Shown here piece after piece: positions 48,189 to 57,862 of a stretch of DNA of 64,000 nt. Below the pieces are notes generated by a model, which was given only the letters and a program-made list of their open reading frames with translations, was not told where the DNA came from and did not search any database. Position numbers and translations under genes: made by a program. The stretch's first letter is position 1. The number at the start of each line of letters is the position of its first letter. The stretch comes from Rhizobium sullae (lineage in GTDB: Bacteria; Pseudomonadota; Alphaproteobacteria; Rhizobiales; Rhizobiaceae), in contig NZ_CP104145.1 of the NCBI RefSeq assembly GCF_025200715.1, positions 248,001-312,000 of the forward strand, given 5' to 3'.

Positions 48189-49496
48189 CTACACGGCAAC
48201 GGAGCCTGACGGCGCCGACAGTGCTGCTTCAATTGAAGCCTCGAGGATGTCCAAGCCTTCCGAGAGGACGTCCCATTCAATCGTAAGGGGCGGCAACAAA
48301 CGGACTACGTTGAGGCGCGTTCCGCATGAGAGAAGTATGAGGCCGCGCGCTTCAGCTTCCGCGACGATGCCGTTCGTGATTGCAGGCGCCGCCGTCTTAG
48401 TCTGGCGATCCTCGACAAGTTCGAAGGCGATCATCGCCCCAAGCCCACGTACGTCCCCAATTCGCTCCATGCCCTGCCGCGATGCGAGAGACGTCAAGCG
48501 GTCGGTGATGCAACGGCCGATTTCGGCCGCGCGTTGGCAGAGTCTCTCGTCCTCTATGACATCAAGTACCGCATTGGCCGCCGCGACACTCAGCGGATTT
48601 CCCGCATAGGTACCGCCGAGCCCACCCGGGTGGGCGGCGTTCATGATCTCAACCCTGCCGGTGACGGCCGACAGCGGAAAGCCGCCTGCGAGGCCCTTCG
48701 CCATGGTTACGAGATCCGGCTTCACGCCGGCATGTTCGAAACCGAACATTTTCCCCGTTCTCGCCATGCCAGCCTGAACCTCGTCGGCAATCAGCACGAT
48801 GCCATAGTTGTCAGCTAGCTCGCGCAGCCGGACCAGGAATTCCTTAGGCGCGACATTGAAACCGCCTTCGCCCTGAACCGGCTCCAGGATGAAGGCTGCG
48901 ATGCGCTCGGGGTCGATATCGGCAGCGAACAGCCGTTCGAGTCCGGCAATCGCCTCTTCCGTGGAAATACCGAGGAATTGGTTCGGGAACGGCGCATGGT
49001 AGACATCGGCCGGGAAGGGGCCGAAGTTCTTCTTGTAGGGCATGACCTTGCCGGTCAGCGCCATGCCAAGCATGGTGCGACCGTGGAAAGCGCCTGAGAA
49101 CGCGACAATGCCGGGGCGCTTCGTATAGGCGCGGGCGATCTTGATGGCGTTTTCGACCGCTTCGGCCCCGGTGGTCACCAACATAGTGCGGTTTTCCGTG
49201 CCGGTTGGCGCAATCCCATTCAGCCGCTCCGCGAGTTTAACATATCCCTCATAAGGGGCCACGTGAAAGCAGGTATGTGTAAATTGTTCCGCTTGAGCGG
49301 CGACCGCCCGCATGACTTTCGGATGGCGATGGCCCGTATTGTTGACGGCTATACCGGCGGCGAAATCGATAAACCGCTTACCGTCCACGTCCCAAAGTTC
49401 GGCATTCTGGGCCCTTTGCGCGAAGATGCTACGTGTTCCAACGCCGCCGGCGACGGCGGCCTTCTGACGGGAGTGCAAGTCTGCTGAGGCAGTCAT
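48189..49496 (-). CDS. gabT: GabT-like omega-amino acid aminotransferase
   Basis: 435-residue class III PLP aminotransferase (4-aminobutyrate/5-aminovalerate type). Motifs: GVGTRSIFAQRAQNAELWDV, LVTTGAEAVENAIKIARAY, ADEVQAGMARTGKMFGFEH and the PLP Lys in TMAKGLAGGFPLSAVTG. The ATG at 49496 is used. Next to glutaryl-CoA genes, 5-aminovalerate (DavT activity, giving glutarate semialdehyde) is as likely a substrate as GABA. Confidence 0.92.
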   Translation of the reverse strand: MTASADLHSRQKAAVAGGVGTRSIFAQRAQNAELWDVDGKRFIDFAAGIAVNNTGHRHPKVMRAVAAQAEQFTHTCFHVAPYEGYVKLAERLNGIAPTGTENRTMLVTTGAEAVENAIKIARAYTKRPGIVAFSGAFHGRTMLGMALTGKVMPYKKNFGPFPADVYHAPFPNQFLGISTEEAIAGLERLFAADIDPERIAAFILEPVQGEGGFNVAPKEFLVRLRELADNYGIVLIADEVQAGMARTGKMFGFEHAGVKPDLVTMAKGLAGGFPLSAVTGRVEIMNAAHPGGLGGTYAGNPLSVAAANAVLDVIEDERLCQRAAEIGRCITDRLTSLASRQGMERIGDVRGLGAMIAFELVEDRQTKTAAPAITNGIVAEAEARGLILLSCGTRLNVVRLLPPLTIEWDVLSEGLDILEASIEAALSAPSGSVAV

Positions 49497-49598
49497 TTTG
49501 GATTTTCCGGGATTCGTTGATCGGAGTGTGCGCGGGCTCAGCCGCGTGTTCATTTTTCCTGGGCAGAAGCCACTGCCCAGGCAATGTCGCTGTGGCGA

Positions 49599-51104
49599 TC
49601 AGCCGAGGTGCACCCATACCGATTTGGTTTGGGTGTATTGGGTAAGCGCCTCGAGGCACTTGTCGCGGCCATTGCCCGTCTGCTTGTAGCCACCCCAGAT
49701 CGACGTCATGTCGCCGTGATCGAAGCAGTTTACCCACACCACGCCGGCTTCTACGTCGCGCGCAAAGCGATGCGCCTTCCCGACGTCGCGGGTCCAGATC
49801 GAGGCCGCGAGGCCGTAGACGGTGTCATTGGCGATTTCCACGGCGTCCTCGATGCCGTCCACGGGAATAATCGTGGCGACCGGCCCAAAGATCTCTTCAC
49901 GTGCGATCTGCATGGAGTTGTTGACGCCCGTGAAAAGAGTCGGTTCGACAAAGGCCCCCATCGGCGAGGACGCAAGCGTGCCGCCGCCGAATTTCAGGGC
50001 AGCGCCCTCATTACGGCCGACGTCGATGTATTGCAGCACCCTTTGTTGATGCGACGCGGTAACGAGCGGCCCGATCGTCGTCGAAGGATCAAGCGGGTCG
50101 CCGAGCACGAAATTCTCCCTGGTGCGGGCGGAGAAGCGCTCCACGAAGTCGTCGTGGATGCTCTTGTCCACCAGAATTCGCGAACCGGCGTTGCAGACCT
50201 CGCCCTGGTTTCCATAGATACCGTTGACGGCATAGGTGACCGCGGTGTCCAGATCATCATAGTCGCCGAGCACGATCTGCGGCGTCTTTCCTCCGCATTC
50301 GGTGGAGACCCGCTTCATGTTCGACTGGCCGGCATAGACCATCAGGAGCTTGCCCACCTCGGTCGACCCGGTAAAGCCGATCTTGTCGACGTCATTGTGC
50401 AGGCCGAGAGCCTTTCCGGCCTCTTCTCCCAGCCCGTGGATGACGTTGAAGACGCCGGCCGGGCCGCCGGCTTCGATAAACAGTTCGGCCAGCAGGTTTG
50501 CCGAAAGCGGAGATTGCTCCGCCGGCTTGAGGACGACGGAGTTGCCTGTCGCAAGGGCAGGACCGAGCTTCCAGGCCGCCATCATCAAGGGATAATTCCA
50601 CGGTACGATGAGGCCGACGACGCCCAGTGGCTGGCGAAGGATGTAATGGAGGGCGCTGGCCGACGTGTTGGTCACCGCTCCCTCAATCTTGTCGATCGTT
50701 TCGGAGAAGAACTTCAGGGACGTAACCGAACCCGGGATGTCGATGTTCATCATGTCCATGACGGGCTTGCCCATGTCGAGGCTGTCGAGCAGGGCAAATT
50801 CTTCCCCATTCGCCTCAACAAGTGTCGAGAAGCGCTCTAGGACTGCCATGCGGTCACGCGGATCCATGCGCGACCAGGAGCCGGACTTGAAAGCCTTGCG
50901 AGCGACGCTTACGGCGCGATCGATCTCCGCCTGACCACCGCGGCTGACTTCCGCAAGGACTTCGCCCGTTGCTGGATTGATCGTGTTGAATGTCCGTCCA
51001 TCGGCGGAAGGAACATATGCGCCGTCGATGAAATGTAGCGTCCTGAATTTCAGGGACTTGGCTTTGCCATGCCAGAAATCCCGCGTGTAGGTTGAGGCGT
51101 CCAT
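49599..51104 (-). CDS. Aldehyde dehydrogenase, PuuC-like
   Basis: 501-residue NAD(P)-dependent aldehyde dehydrogenase. Catalytic Cys in NQGEVCNAGSRILVDKS, Glu in VSTECGGKTPQIVLGDYDD, and the NAD-binding GSTEVGKLL. Closest in type to gamma-glutamyl-aminobutyraldehyde/aminoaldehyde dehydrogenases. The ATG at 51104 gives MDASTYTRDFWHGKAK; the extension to 51209 is rejected because it overlaps the permease. Could oxidise an aminoaldehyde or glutarate semialdehyde. Confidence 0.9.
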   Translation of the reverse strand: MDASTYTRDFWHGKAKSLKFRTLHFIDGAYVPSADGRTFNTINPATGEVLAEVSRGGQAEIDRAVSVARKAFKSGSWSRMDPRDRMAVLERFSTLVEANGEEFALLDSLDMGKPVMDMMNIDIPGSVTSLKFFSETIDKIEGAVTNTSASALHYILRQPLGVVGLIVPWNYPLMMAAWKLGPALATGNSVVLKPAEQSPLSANLLAELFIEAGGPAGVFNVIHGLGEEAGKALGLHNDVDKIGFTGSTEVGKLLMVYAGQSNMKRVSTECGGKTPQIVLGDYDDLDTAVTYAVNGIYGNQGEVCNAGSRILVDKSIHDDFVERFSARTRENFVLGDPLDPSTTIGPLVTASHQQRVLQYIDVGRNEGAALKFGGGTLASSPMGAFVEPTLFTGVNNSMQIAREEIFGPVATIIPVDGIEDAVEIANDTVYGLAASIWTRDVGKAHRFARDVEAGVVWVNCFDHGDMTSIWGGYKQTGNGRDKCLEALTQYTQTKSVWVHLG

Positions 51105-51120
51105 GACTGTACTCCTGTTG

Positions 51121-51915
51121 TTACTTTGACTTGGTTTGGTCTCTGAGCATCGTGACGGAGAGCACGACGAGCACGAAGGAGGCGGCAACGATGATGCTGC
51201 CGACGGCATTGATTTCGGGCGTGATGCCTCGCCTGAGGGTCGAGTAGATGTAGATCGGAAGGGTCACGTCGCGGCCGGTGAGGAAATAGGTGACCGGGAT
51301 TTCATCGAAGGACAGCGTGAAACACAGCAGCGCCGATCCGATGATCGAAGTGCGAATGTTGGGAAGAATCACCCGGTAGAACGTTTCGAAGGGCGTCGCT
51401 CCGAGATCCGCCGAAGCTTCGAGGAGACGCAGATTGAGCTTGGCGAGGCGGGCCATCACCTGCGAGACAACGACGCCAAGCAGCGCTGTCGCGTGACCGA
51501 TGACCACGGCGGTGAGGCTTTGGGGGATGCCGATCTGCTTGTAGAAGTTCAGCATCGCAATCCCGGTCACGATGCCCGGTAGGCTGAGCGGCAGCAGGAT
51601 AGCGTTGCGGAAAATGTCCTTACCCGGGAAGCTGTAACGATCGAGCGCCAGAGCCGCCGTGACGCCGATCACCACGCTGAGGAGTGTTGCGAAGCTCGCC
51701 ACGATCAAGCTGTTGCCAAGCGCCGTCAGCATCTGGTTGTTCGCCAGGAACTGTTGGTACCAGCGTAGCGTAAAGCCCGAGAGCGGAAAGGACGTCACCG
51801 GGCTGTCATTGAATGAAAACAGCACGAGGATGACAATCGGCACGTAAAGAAAAATCAGCACCAGTAAACTGAATCCGACCAGGCCGCGCTGCCACCATTG
51901 AAGAGAAGCCATCAT
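51121..51915 (-). CDS. Polyamine-type ABC permease (PotC-like)
   Basis: 264 residues, six membrane helices, with the BPD-type EAA loop (LLEASADLGATPFETFYRVI LP region). N-terminal IFLYVPIVILVLFSFNDSPV is typical of PotC/YdcV. ATG at 51915 with AGGAGG upstream. Directly upstream of the aldehyde dehydrogenase. Confidence 0.93.
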   Translation of the reverse strand: MMASLQWWQRGLVGFSLLVLIFLYVPIVILVLFSFNDSPVTSFPLSGFTLRWYQQFLANNQMLTALGNSLIVASFATLLSVVIGVTAALALDRYSFPGKDIFRNAILLPLSLPGIVTGIAMLNFYKQIGIPQSLTAVVIGHATALLGVVVSQVMARLAKLNLRLLEASADLGATPFETFYRVILPNIRTSIIGSALLCFTLSFDEIPVTYFLTGRDVTLPIYIYSTLRRGITPEINAVGSIIVAASFVLVVLSVTMLRDQTKSK

Positions 51916-51924
51916 CTCGTCCTC

Positions 51925-52794
51925 CTAGTTCATATCTATGTGATCTCGCCGGTCGAACCGGCTTGAGACGGTGAGAACGGCGAGTACGAGGATCAGCACG
52001 AGCGTTGCGAGCGCCGAACCGAGCGGCCAGTTGAGCGCTGCGCCGAACTGGCTCTGAAGGAGGTTGGCAACCATGGTGCCGTCAGGGCCGCCAACGAGCA
52101 CAGGAGCTACGAAATCTCCAAAGGCGAGGCAGAAGGTCAGTGTCGCACCAGCTATGAGACCGCCCAGGGACAACGGAAAGATCACCCTCCAAAACGTGAT
52201 GAAGGGGCCGACGCCCAGGTCTTCCGAAGCCTCGATCAGTGCCTTTGGAATGTTGTCGAGCACGGTGAAGAGGGGCATCACCATGAATGGGACGAAGATG
52301 TAGACCAGAGTAATCACCATGGACGCCTGATTGTAGAGGAACAGCGTCAGTGGCTCGTCGATGAGTCCGAAGGAGAGGAGCAGGGAATTGAGCGCTCCGT
52401 TCGTTCCCAGGATGATCTTCCAGGTGTAAGCCCGCAGGAGATATGAGACCCAGAGTGGGACGATGACGGACATGTAGAGAAGGTTTCGCCACTTTTGGGA
52501 CTTGACCGTGAAGACCAGAAAATAGGCGAGCGGGTAACCGAGCAGGATCGCTCCAAGGGTGACGAGCAGGGCGATCTTGAGGGTGCGCAGGATGACGGTG
52601 ATGTATTGGGGGTCGCTGAACAGTTGGACGAAGTTGCCCCGCTGAAAATCAGGGACAAAGAGAGGGAATTGGCGGGTCCAGAAACCGACGGCGATCATGA
52701 CCGCGTAGGGAAAGATCATGAAAATCAGCGCCCAGCCCAGCGGAATTGAAAAAAGGGCTGCGAAGGCTGCGAGATTGCGGCGGCCGACGGTCAT
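51925..52794 (-). CDS. Polyamine-type ABC permease (PotB-like)
   Basis: 289 residues with six helices and an EAA loop (ALIEASEDLGVGPFITFWRV). N-terminal WALIFMIFPYAVMIAVGFWT; pattern of PotB/YdcU. The ATG overlaps the ATPase stop as ATGA. Pairs with the PotC-like subunit. Confidence 0.93.
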   Translation of the reverse strand: MTVGRRNLAAFAALFSIPLGWALIFMIFPYAVMIAVGFWTRQFPLFVPDFQRGNFVQLFSDPQYITVILRTLKIALLVTLGAILLGYPLAYFLVFTVKSQKWRNLLYMSVIVPLWVSYLLRAYTWKIILGTNGALNSLLLSFGLIDEPLTLFLYNQASMVITLVYIFVPFMVMPLFTVLDNIPKALIEASEDLGVGPFITFWRVIFPLSLGGLIAGATLTFCLAFGDFVAPVLVGGPDGTMVANLLQSQFGAALNWPLGSALATLVLILVLAVLTVSSRFDRRDHIDMN

Positions 52795-53897
52795 GTGCGT
52801 AGCTCCGGTGCAAATAACATCACATCGGCCGGGTCTACATACAGGCCGATGGCCCCCCCAGGCTCGAGATGACGCCCTGTTCCGGCAGTCCGTGGGACAT
52901 CCGCAAAGATTCGCCCGGCGTTGCCCGCCAAAGCGAGTTCCAGACGCACGCGGTCTCCATGGAACAGCGTCTCGATAATTCGAGCCTCCATGGTGTTGGC
53001 TCCATCGAAGGCGTCCAGTCTTATCCTCTCGGGTCGGATACCGGCGGTGACGGCGCGAAGAGGCTCGCCGGCGGACGGAACCCTGCCGATACGCCTCAGA
53101 AGGGTTCCGTCATCCAGCCGAAGGAGATCGAATACTCCATCTCGACCCTCGTATCTTGCCGACACCAGGTTGGAAGCGCCGATGAAGTCGGCCACGTAAG
53201 GAGTGGCCGGATCGTCGTAGAGTTCGGTGGGCGCTCCGACCTGGACGATCTTTCCCTCTTTCATGACGACGATGCGATCGGAGAGCGCAAGTGCCTCGGC
53301 CTGATCGTGGGTCACCATCAGGAAGGTGATGCCGAGTTCCCGGTGGAGCCGCTTGAGTTCGACCTGCATGCCTTCGCGGAGCTTCACGTCGAGCGCCGAC
53401 AGGGGCTCGTCAAGCAGCAGCACGCGCGGTCGACGCACGATCGCCCGGGCCATGGCGACGCGTTGGCGCTGTCCCCCGGAAAGTGCCGCCGGCACCCGGT
53501 TGCCCATCGTCTCCAGGCCGACCATCGCGAGGGTCTCCTCCACGCGTCGCTTCCGCTCCCCGGGTGCGACGGCGCTGCCCTTGACGGACAGGCCGTAGGC
53601 AATGTTTTCCGCAACCGTCATATGGGGGAAAAGGGCGTAATCCTGAAAGACGGTGTTGACCGGACGCCGGTAGGGAGGAGCGTTCGTGACATCCTGCCCA
53701 GCAATGGACACGGTTCCCGAATTCGCATACTCGAAACCGCCAATGAGCCTCAGCGTGGTGGTTTTTCCGCATCCGGACGGTCCGAGGAGGGTAACGAATT
53801 CGCCTTCACCCACCTCGAGTTTCGTTTCGTGTAGGGCCGTGAAATGGCCATAGGTCTTTGTCACGCCGTTCAGCGTCACGATAGCACGCGAGCTCAT
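52791..53897 (-). CDS. potA: Polyamine-type ABC ATPase (PotA-like)
   Basis: 368 residues. Walker A GPSGCGKTTTLR, signature LSGGQRQRVAMARA, Walker B LLLDEPLSALD and H-loop MVTHDQAEAL, then a C-terminal TOBE domain (ITGIRPERIRLDAFDG region). ATG at 53897 with GGAG upstream. Energises the PotB/PotC-like permeases. Confidence 0.95.
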   Translation of the reverse strand: MSSRAIVTLNGVTKTYGHFTALHETKLEVGEGEFVTLLGPSGCGKTTTLRLIGGFEYANSGTVSIAGQDVTNAPPYRRPVNTVFQDYALFPHMTVAENIAYGLSVKGSAVAPGERKRRVEETLAMVGLETMGNRVPAALSGGQRQRVAMARAIVRRPRVLLLDEPLSALDVKLREGMQVELKRLHRELGITFLMVTHDQAEALALSDRIVVMKEGKIVQVGAPTELYDDPATPYVADFIGASNLVSARYEGRDGVFDLLRLDDGTLLRRIGRVPSAGEPLRAVTAGIRPERIRLDAFDGANTMEARIIETLFHGDRVRLELALAGNAGRIFADVPRTAGTGRHLEPGGAIGLYVDPADVMLFAPELRT

Positions 53898-53967
53898 GCG
53901 TTCTCCAAAATATCAGATGTAAGAGGAAAGGGAGGATGCGCGTAGCACCCTCCGACCCAACGGTCGC

Positions 53968-55026
53968 TTAGAGGCCCGCCTTAACCGCGTTCCAGACCTC
54001 GAGGTACTTGTCGAGGCGCTTCGGCTGCTCCCACATCACGAGGCTTTTGACGAACTCGACGTTATTGACCTGACGTTCCTTCTTCAGGTCCTCATTCATG
54101 CAACCCTGGACGGCCTTCGGGTTCACCGGAAAATAACCGGTCTCCCCAGCAATGCCGCACTGCCCGTCTGCTGACTGCATGAATGACATGAACTTGTATG
54201 TGCATTCGGTATTCGGAGAGCCCTTGGCGATCATCATCGAATCCATCCAGCCCTCGGCTTTCTCCTTTGGTGTGAATTCGATGACGTTGAAGCCCTTATT
54301 CAAGGCGTTGACGTCTTTGCTCGTCAGGCCGGTCCAGGCGTTGGACACATACACTTCCTCGTTGGCCATGAGTTCGGTCAGCTCTCCAGCAGATGCCCAG
54401 TATTTCCGAACCAACGGCTTTTGTTCGAGCAGTTTTGCCTTCACAGCATCCAACTGCTCGTCCGTGAGATCAAAAACATTGTCGTAGCCAAGGTATCGTG
54501 CTGTCCAGTAGATCGCCGACTTGTCGTCCCATAGGGAGACCTTTCCCTTGTTCGCGGGATCGAATAGGACGCCGATCGAATCGGGCGTCGAAGACAGCTT
54601 ATCCGGCCGATAGATAAGGGAGACAGAGCCCCAAATCAGCGGCACCGCCCAGGTTTCGCCGTCGACTACCACCGCGCTCACCTTGGAGAATTCAGGGTAG
54701 ATGCCGTCGAAGCCTTCGACCTTCGTGGTGTCGATCGGGTCTACGAAGCCGGCTTCGTGCAACATTGGAACGGTGTCAAGCGAGGGCGTGATAATGTCAT
54801 AGACTCCACCACCCGCAGCCAATTTGGCGGCAAAATCGTCATTCGAGCCGACATAGGACGCCGTGACCTTGCAGCCGGATGCGGCTTCAAACTTGGTGAT
54901 AAAGCTATCTGCGGCATAACCTTCCCATGTGAGCAGGTTGAGCTCGCCTGCGCTGGCCGAGGCCATGTGCGGCAGCGCGGAAATCGTTGCCAATGCGCCG
55001 ATTGCCAGTTTTTTGATTAGGCTCAT
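53968..55026 (-). CDS. Polyamine-type extracytoplasmic binding protein (PotD/PotF-like)
   Basis: 352 residues. Signal peptide ends near residue 26 (LPHMASASA). Mature chain starts GELNLLTWEGYAADSFITKF, typical of spermidine/putrescine-binding proteins, with VYDIITPSLDTVPMLHEAGF. The ligand (putrescine, spermidine, cadaverine, an omega-amino acid) cannot be read from sequence. First gene of the transporter group. Confidence 0.92.
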   Translation of the reverse strand: MSLIKKLAIGALATISALPHMASASAGELNLLTWEGYAADSFITKFEAASGCKVTASYVGSNDDFAAKLAAGGGVYDIITPSLDTVPMLHEAGFVDPIDTTKVEGFDGIYPEFSKVSAVVVDGETWAVPLIWGSVSLIYRPDKLSSTPDSIGVLFDPANKGKVSLWDDKSAIYWTARYLGYDNVFDLTDEQLDAVKAKLLEQKPLVRKYWASAGELTELMANEEVYVSNAWTGLTSKDVNALNKGFNVIEFTPKEKAEGWMDSMMIAKGSPNTECTYKFMSFMQSADGQCGIAGETGYFPVNPKAVQGCMNEDLKKERQVNNVEFVKSLVMWEQPKRLDKYLEVWNAVKAGL

Positions 55027-55055
55027 GATATTGTTCCCCTGTATATCGCGTTTAA

Positions 55056-56456
55056 TTATTTGCGCTTCGTTTTTCGAACGAGCGTGGCGATGTCGATTCC
55101 GAGTGCCTTGGCGGCGCTTCGTTTGCTTCCATTTTCTGCGATGGATTTTTCCAGGATCCAGGTCTCAAATCCCTGGACGAGGTCTTTCAAGCTGGCGTGC
55201 GCGGGCACAGAAGGCGCAGGCACCTCCATATGCTTGGGCTCGGTGCGCGCGGGGGCGAGTATGGGTGCCATGAAATGCTCCGGAAGCGCGACACCCTCGG
55301 CGCAGGCCACGGCCTGCTCCAGGATGTTTGACAGTTCCCGCAAGTTTCCGGGATAGGAGTGCGCCTGAAGCAGATCGGTGAATTCCGGAGACAGCCGAAG
55401 CTGAGGTTTCCGAATGAGATTGATGCGACGAAGCATCTGATCGGCAACAGCCTCTACAAGATCGGGCTGCTCGCGCAAAGGCGGGAGGGCAATGGTGACA
55501 ACCGCGATGCGGTAGAAGAGATCCGGTCGGAATACTCCCTCGGCGATCTTGTTTCCCAGGTCGAGGTTCGTAGATGTGATAAGCCGGAAGCGCGCTCGCC
55601 TTCGCTGCATGGATCCCACCCTGCTGAAGGTTTGGGTCTCCAGGAAGGACACGAGCTTCATTTGAGACGTGACGGATAGATCGGTGACTTGGTCCAGAAA
55701 CAATATCCCCCCGTCGGCGGCTTCGATGAAACCGAGCTTTCCGCGCGTGGATTGGTCCAGCGGCGACCCAGGCTCAATCCCGAACATCTCGACATCGAAC
55801 TGCTCGTCGGAGAGCATCCCACAGTTGACATGGACGAACGGCACGGCTCCGGCTTTGTCGGAGTGTCCAATTCGTTTTGCGAACTCGGTCTTGCCCGTTC
55901 CGGTCTCGCCCGTCAGCAGGATTGCACTCCCGCGTTCCAGAGCCATCTCGCCCTTGCGGGCAAGGCCGTGAAGCCGCGGCGTTATGTGGTACGCGGTCCT
56001 TGCGACCTCTCCGGTCTCCGTCTCGAACCGAAACCGCTCTGACCCTTCGTTCGGCCTATGTTGTCGGTTCGCCTCTCGCATCGTGAGTAGCGCACCGTAG
56101 GCCCCACCCTCCTGGTTTCGCAGGATGCTGAGCGACGCAAACACGTTTCTTTGCGAGTTGAGCGCGCCCGAGACCTCGATCCGCTTCAGTTGATGGAGCG
56201 CGGCGGCAAGCTTCTGGATAAGTGGGCCGGCGGTCTTGGCATGCTTCGCCAGTTCGGACCCGACAAGGTCCGCGCGTGCAAGGTTGAGGAGCAGCTCTAG
56301 TTTGCCGTTGGCGAGCTTGATCGTGCCATCGATTTCCAGAAAGGCCGCGCCATCGGGCAAAGCTTCGAGAAAGCCACGAAACTGCGGATCGTCGACGAAG
56401 CCCGGACGAAGCCCCCGCGGCGCGAATGCATTTATATCGTTCGCATAGAACTTCAC
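55056..56456 (-). CDS. AAA+ enhancer-type regulator without GAFTGA motif
   Basis: 466 residues from the GTG at 56456, which overlaps the stop of the upstream gene as GTGA. A PAS-like N-terminal part (LEALPDGAAFLEIDGTIKLA) is followed by a sigma-54-type AAA+ domain (Walker A GETGTGKT; Walker B GGILFLDQVTDL; sensor region ARFRLITSTNLDL) and a Fis-type HTH (GSKRSAAKALGIDIATLVRK). Where GAFTGA should be the chain reads GIEPGSPLDQSTRGKLGF, so contact with sigma-54 is not expected, as in TyrR and related sigma-70 regulators. Likely regulator of the downstream transporter and catabolic genes. Confidence 0.85.
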   Translation of the reverse strand: MKFYANDINAFAPRGLRPGFVDDPQFRGFLEALPDGAAFLEIDGTIKLANGKLELLLNLARADLVGSELAKHAKTAGPLIQKLAAALHQLKRIEVSGALNSQRNVFASLSILRNQEGGAYGALLTMREANRQHRPNEGSERFRFETETGEVARTAYHITPRLHGLARKGEMALERGSAILLTGETGTGKTEFAKRIGHSDKAGAVPFVHVNCGMLSDEQFDVEMFGIEPGSPLDQSTRGKLGFIEAADGGILFLDQVTDLSVTSQMKLVSFLETQTFSRVGSMQRRRARFRLITSTNLDLGNKIAEGVFRPDLFYRIAVVTIALPPLREQPDLVEAVADQMLRRINLIRKPQLRLSPEFTDLLQAHSYPGNLRELSNILEQAVACAEGVALPEHFMAPILAPARTEPKHMEVPAPSVPAHASLKDLVQGFETWILEKSIAENGSKRSAAKALGIDIATLVRKTKRK

Positions 56457-57625
56457 GACAGCGCCTCCTGGGCAAGCGAAGGTGACCTTCTTTTCGACTT
56501 TCTCCGGGCCGTCAGGACGTATCGGCCCATCTCTCCCTCGATACGCGCAGCCCGGAAGCGCCAGTTGTTCCGACAATTATCGGCCGAGATGATGATGAGG
56601 TCGCATTCGCTCCCAGCGGACTCTTCCGCCGCAAGTGCGGCTTGCCGCAGCCTTTCGACCGCGTTGCGCGTCTCTGCGAATTGCTGGAGCGGCCGTCCGA
56701 GCATCTGATCGGCGGGTCGGCCCCATGCAGTTTCGGCAGCGGGATTGGCGGCCAGCAACAGTCCGTCCTCCGACATCACCAGGATCGGGTCTGGCGCGGC
56801 GCTGAGAATGTCGAGCATCGTCTCGGCGCGATCGTAAAGCTGCTGTTCGCGCTTCTTGTGCATCCCGACATCGCGCGTCGTGCCCCAGAGGCGGATCAGC
56901 AAACCGTCCCTAATGGCCGCGCGGAAGTCGTTCTCCACCAGCATCTCGCTTCCGTCATGGCGTCGGTCCACCGCCTGCGCATGGTCGAGGCGATAGTTCG
57001 ACCGGACGAGGTCGCGTACCATCTGCCGGTTGATCTCGGTTGCAGGGAAATAGCGGGAAACCGGCTGCGTGTTGAAATCCAGCCCATCCGGCAGTCGGTA
57101 GAGGCGGCCCATGGCATCGTTGCAAGCCCGCCAACTGCTCCGGTTCTTGAATATCTGTTCGACGATTTCCTCTTGCGCGAGCGATGTGTCGACCGGCTCG
57201 AGAAACTCGATGCACCAGCAGGCATCGGTGGCGGCGCCGATCATCTGCGACAGGATTTCCACCCGCTCCACCAACTCTGCGCCAACACCGAGCGCTGCCG
57301 GCGTCAGCGGCTGCTTGACGACTGCAAGACCGTTCAGCCCGTCGACAAAGGTACTCGCCACCATGGGCATGTCGCCATGGGCCTTGGAATTCATCCACAC
57401 CGGAAAGCTTTGTTCGGCGGTTTGTTCGCCGCGGGCGATGGCGCGGATGAGGGAGGCGGACTCGCCGCTATAGACACTTTCGAGCGGCGTGCCGATTATC
57501 GATCGAGGGTTGATCGCCAACGTCTTGGCCTCCCGATCGTTGACGCGGCAGACACGGCCTTCGAGATCGATCCAATCAATTAGGAGGCTGTCCATGTTGA
57601 AGGCCGTGTTCATTCGTTCGTTCAT
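56453..57625 (-). CDS. PAS-domain sensory protein
   Basis: 390 residues. Two PAS-type modules are seen: IDWIDLEGRVCRVNDREAKT near the start and ILSAAPDPILVMSEDGLLLA with NPAAETAWGRPADQMLGRPL in the C-terminal third. No kinase, GGDEF or DNA-binding domain is visible. The ATG at 57625 is preferred over the long frame to 57853. Translationally coupled to the AAA+ regulator, so they probably act as a signal-sensing pair. About 235 bases of leader DNA lie upstream. Confidence 0.75.
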   Translation of the reverse strand: MNERMNTAFNMDSLLIDWIDLEGRVCRVNDREAKTLAINPRSIIGTPLESVYSGESASLIRAIARGEQTAEQSFPVWMNSKAHGDMPMVASTFVDGLNGLAVVKQPLTPAALGVGAELVERVEILSQMIGAATDACWCIEFLEPVDTSLAQEEIVEQIFKNRSSWRACNDAMGRLYRLPDGLDFNTQPVSRYFPATEINRQMVRDLVRSNYRLDHAQAVDRRHDGSEMLVENDFRAAIRDGLLIRLWGTTRDVGMHKKREQQLYDRAETMLDILSAAPDPILVMSEDGLLLAANPAAETAWGRPADQMLGRPLQQFAETRNAVERLRQAALAAEESAGSECDLIIISADNCRNNWRFRAARIEGEMGRYVLTARRKSKRRSPSLAQEALS

Positions 57626-57862
57626 ACCGAGGCCCCTTGGTCGCTCCAGCCGCTCGAAGGACTGACTGCGAAAACGCAGCAATCCAGCCACAGGCAGTGG
57701 CAATTGCAATGCTCTAACTGGATTGGCCGAGAAAAATCGAAATTTGCAAGCGATACATGCGCAGATTCGCAGCGTAGTGATGCGGTTTTGCGAAGTGCCG
57801 CTTGCGATTTGGCGCGGCTCGAAGACCATTTCCTCGGAGAAACCAAACATCATGGGGCAAGG

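Noticed and set aside
49584..50840. Long plus-strand ORF (418 residues)
   Set aside because: It is the antisense shadow of the aldehyde dehydrogenase gene; codon use and lack of motifs argue against it.
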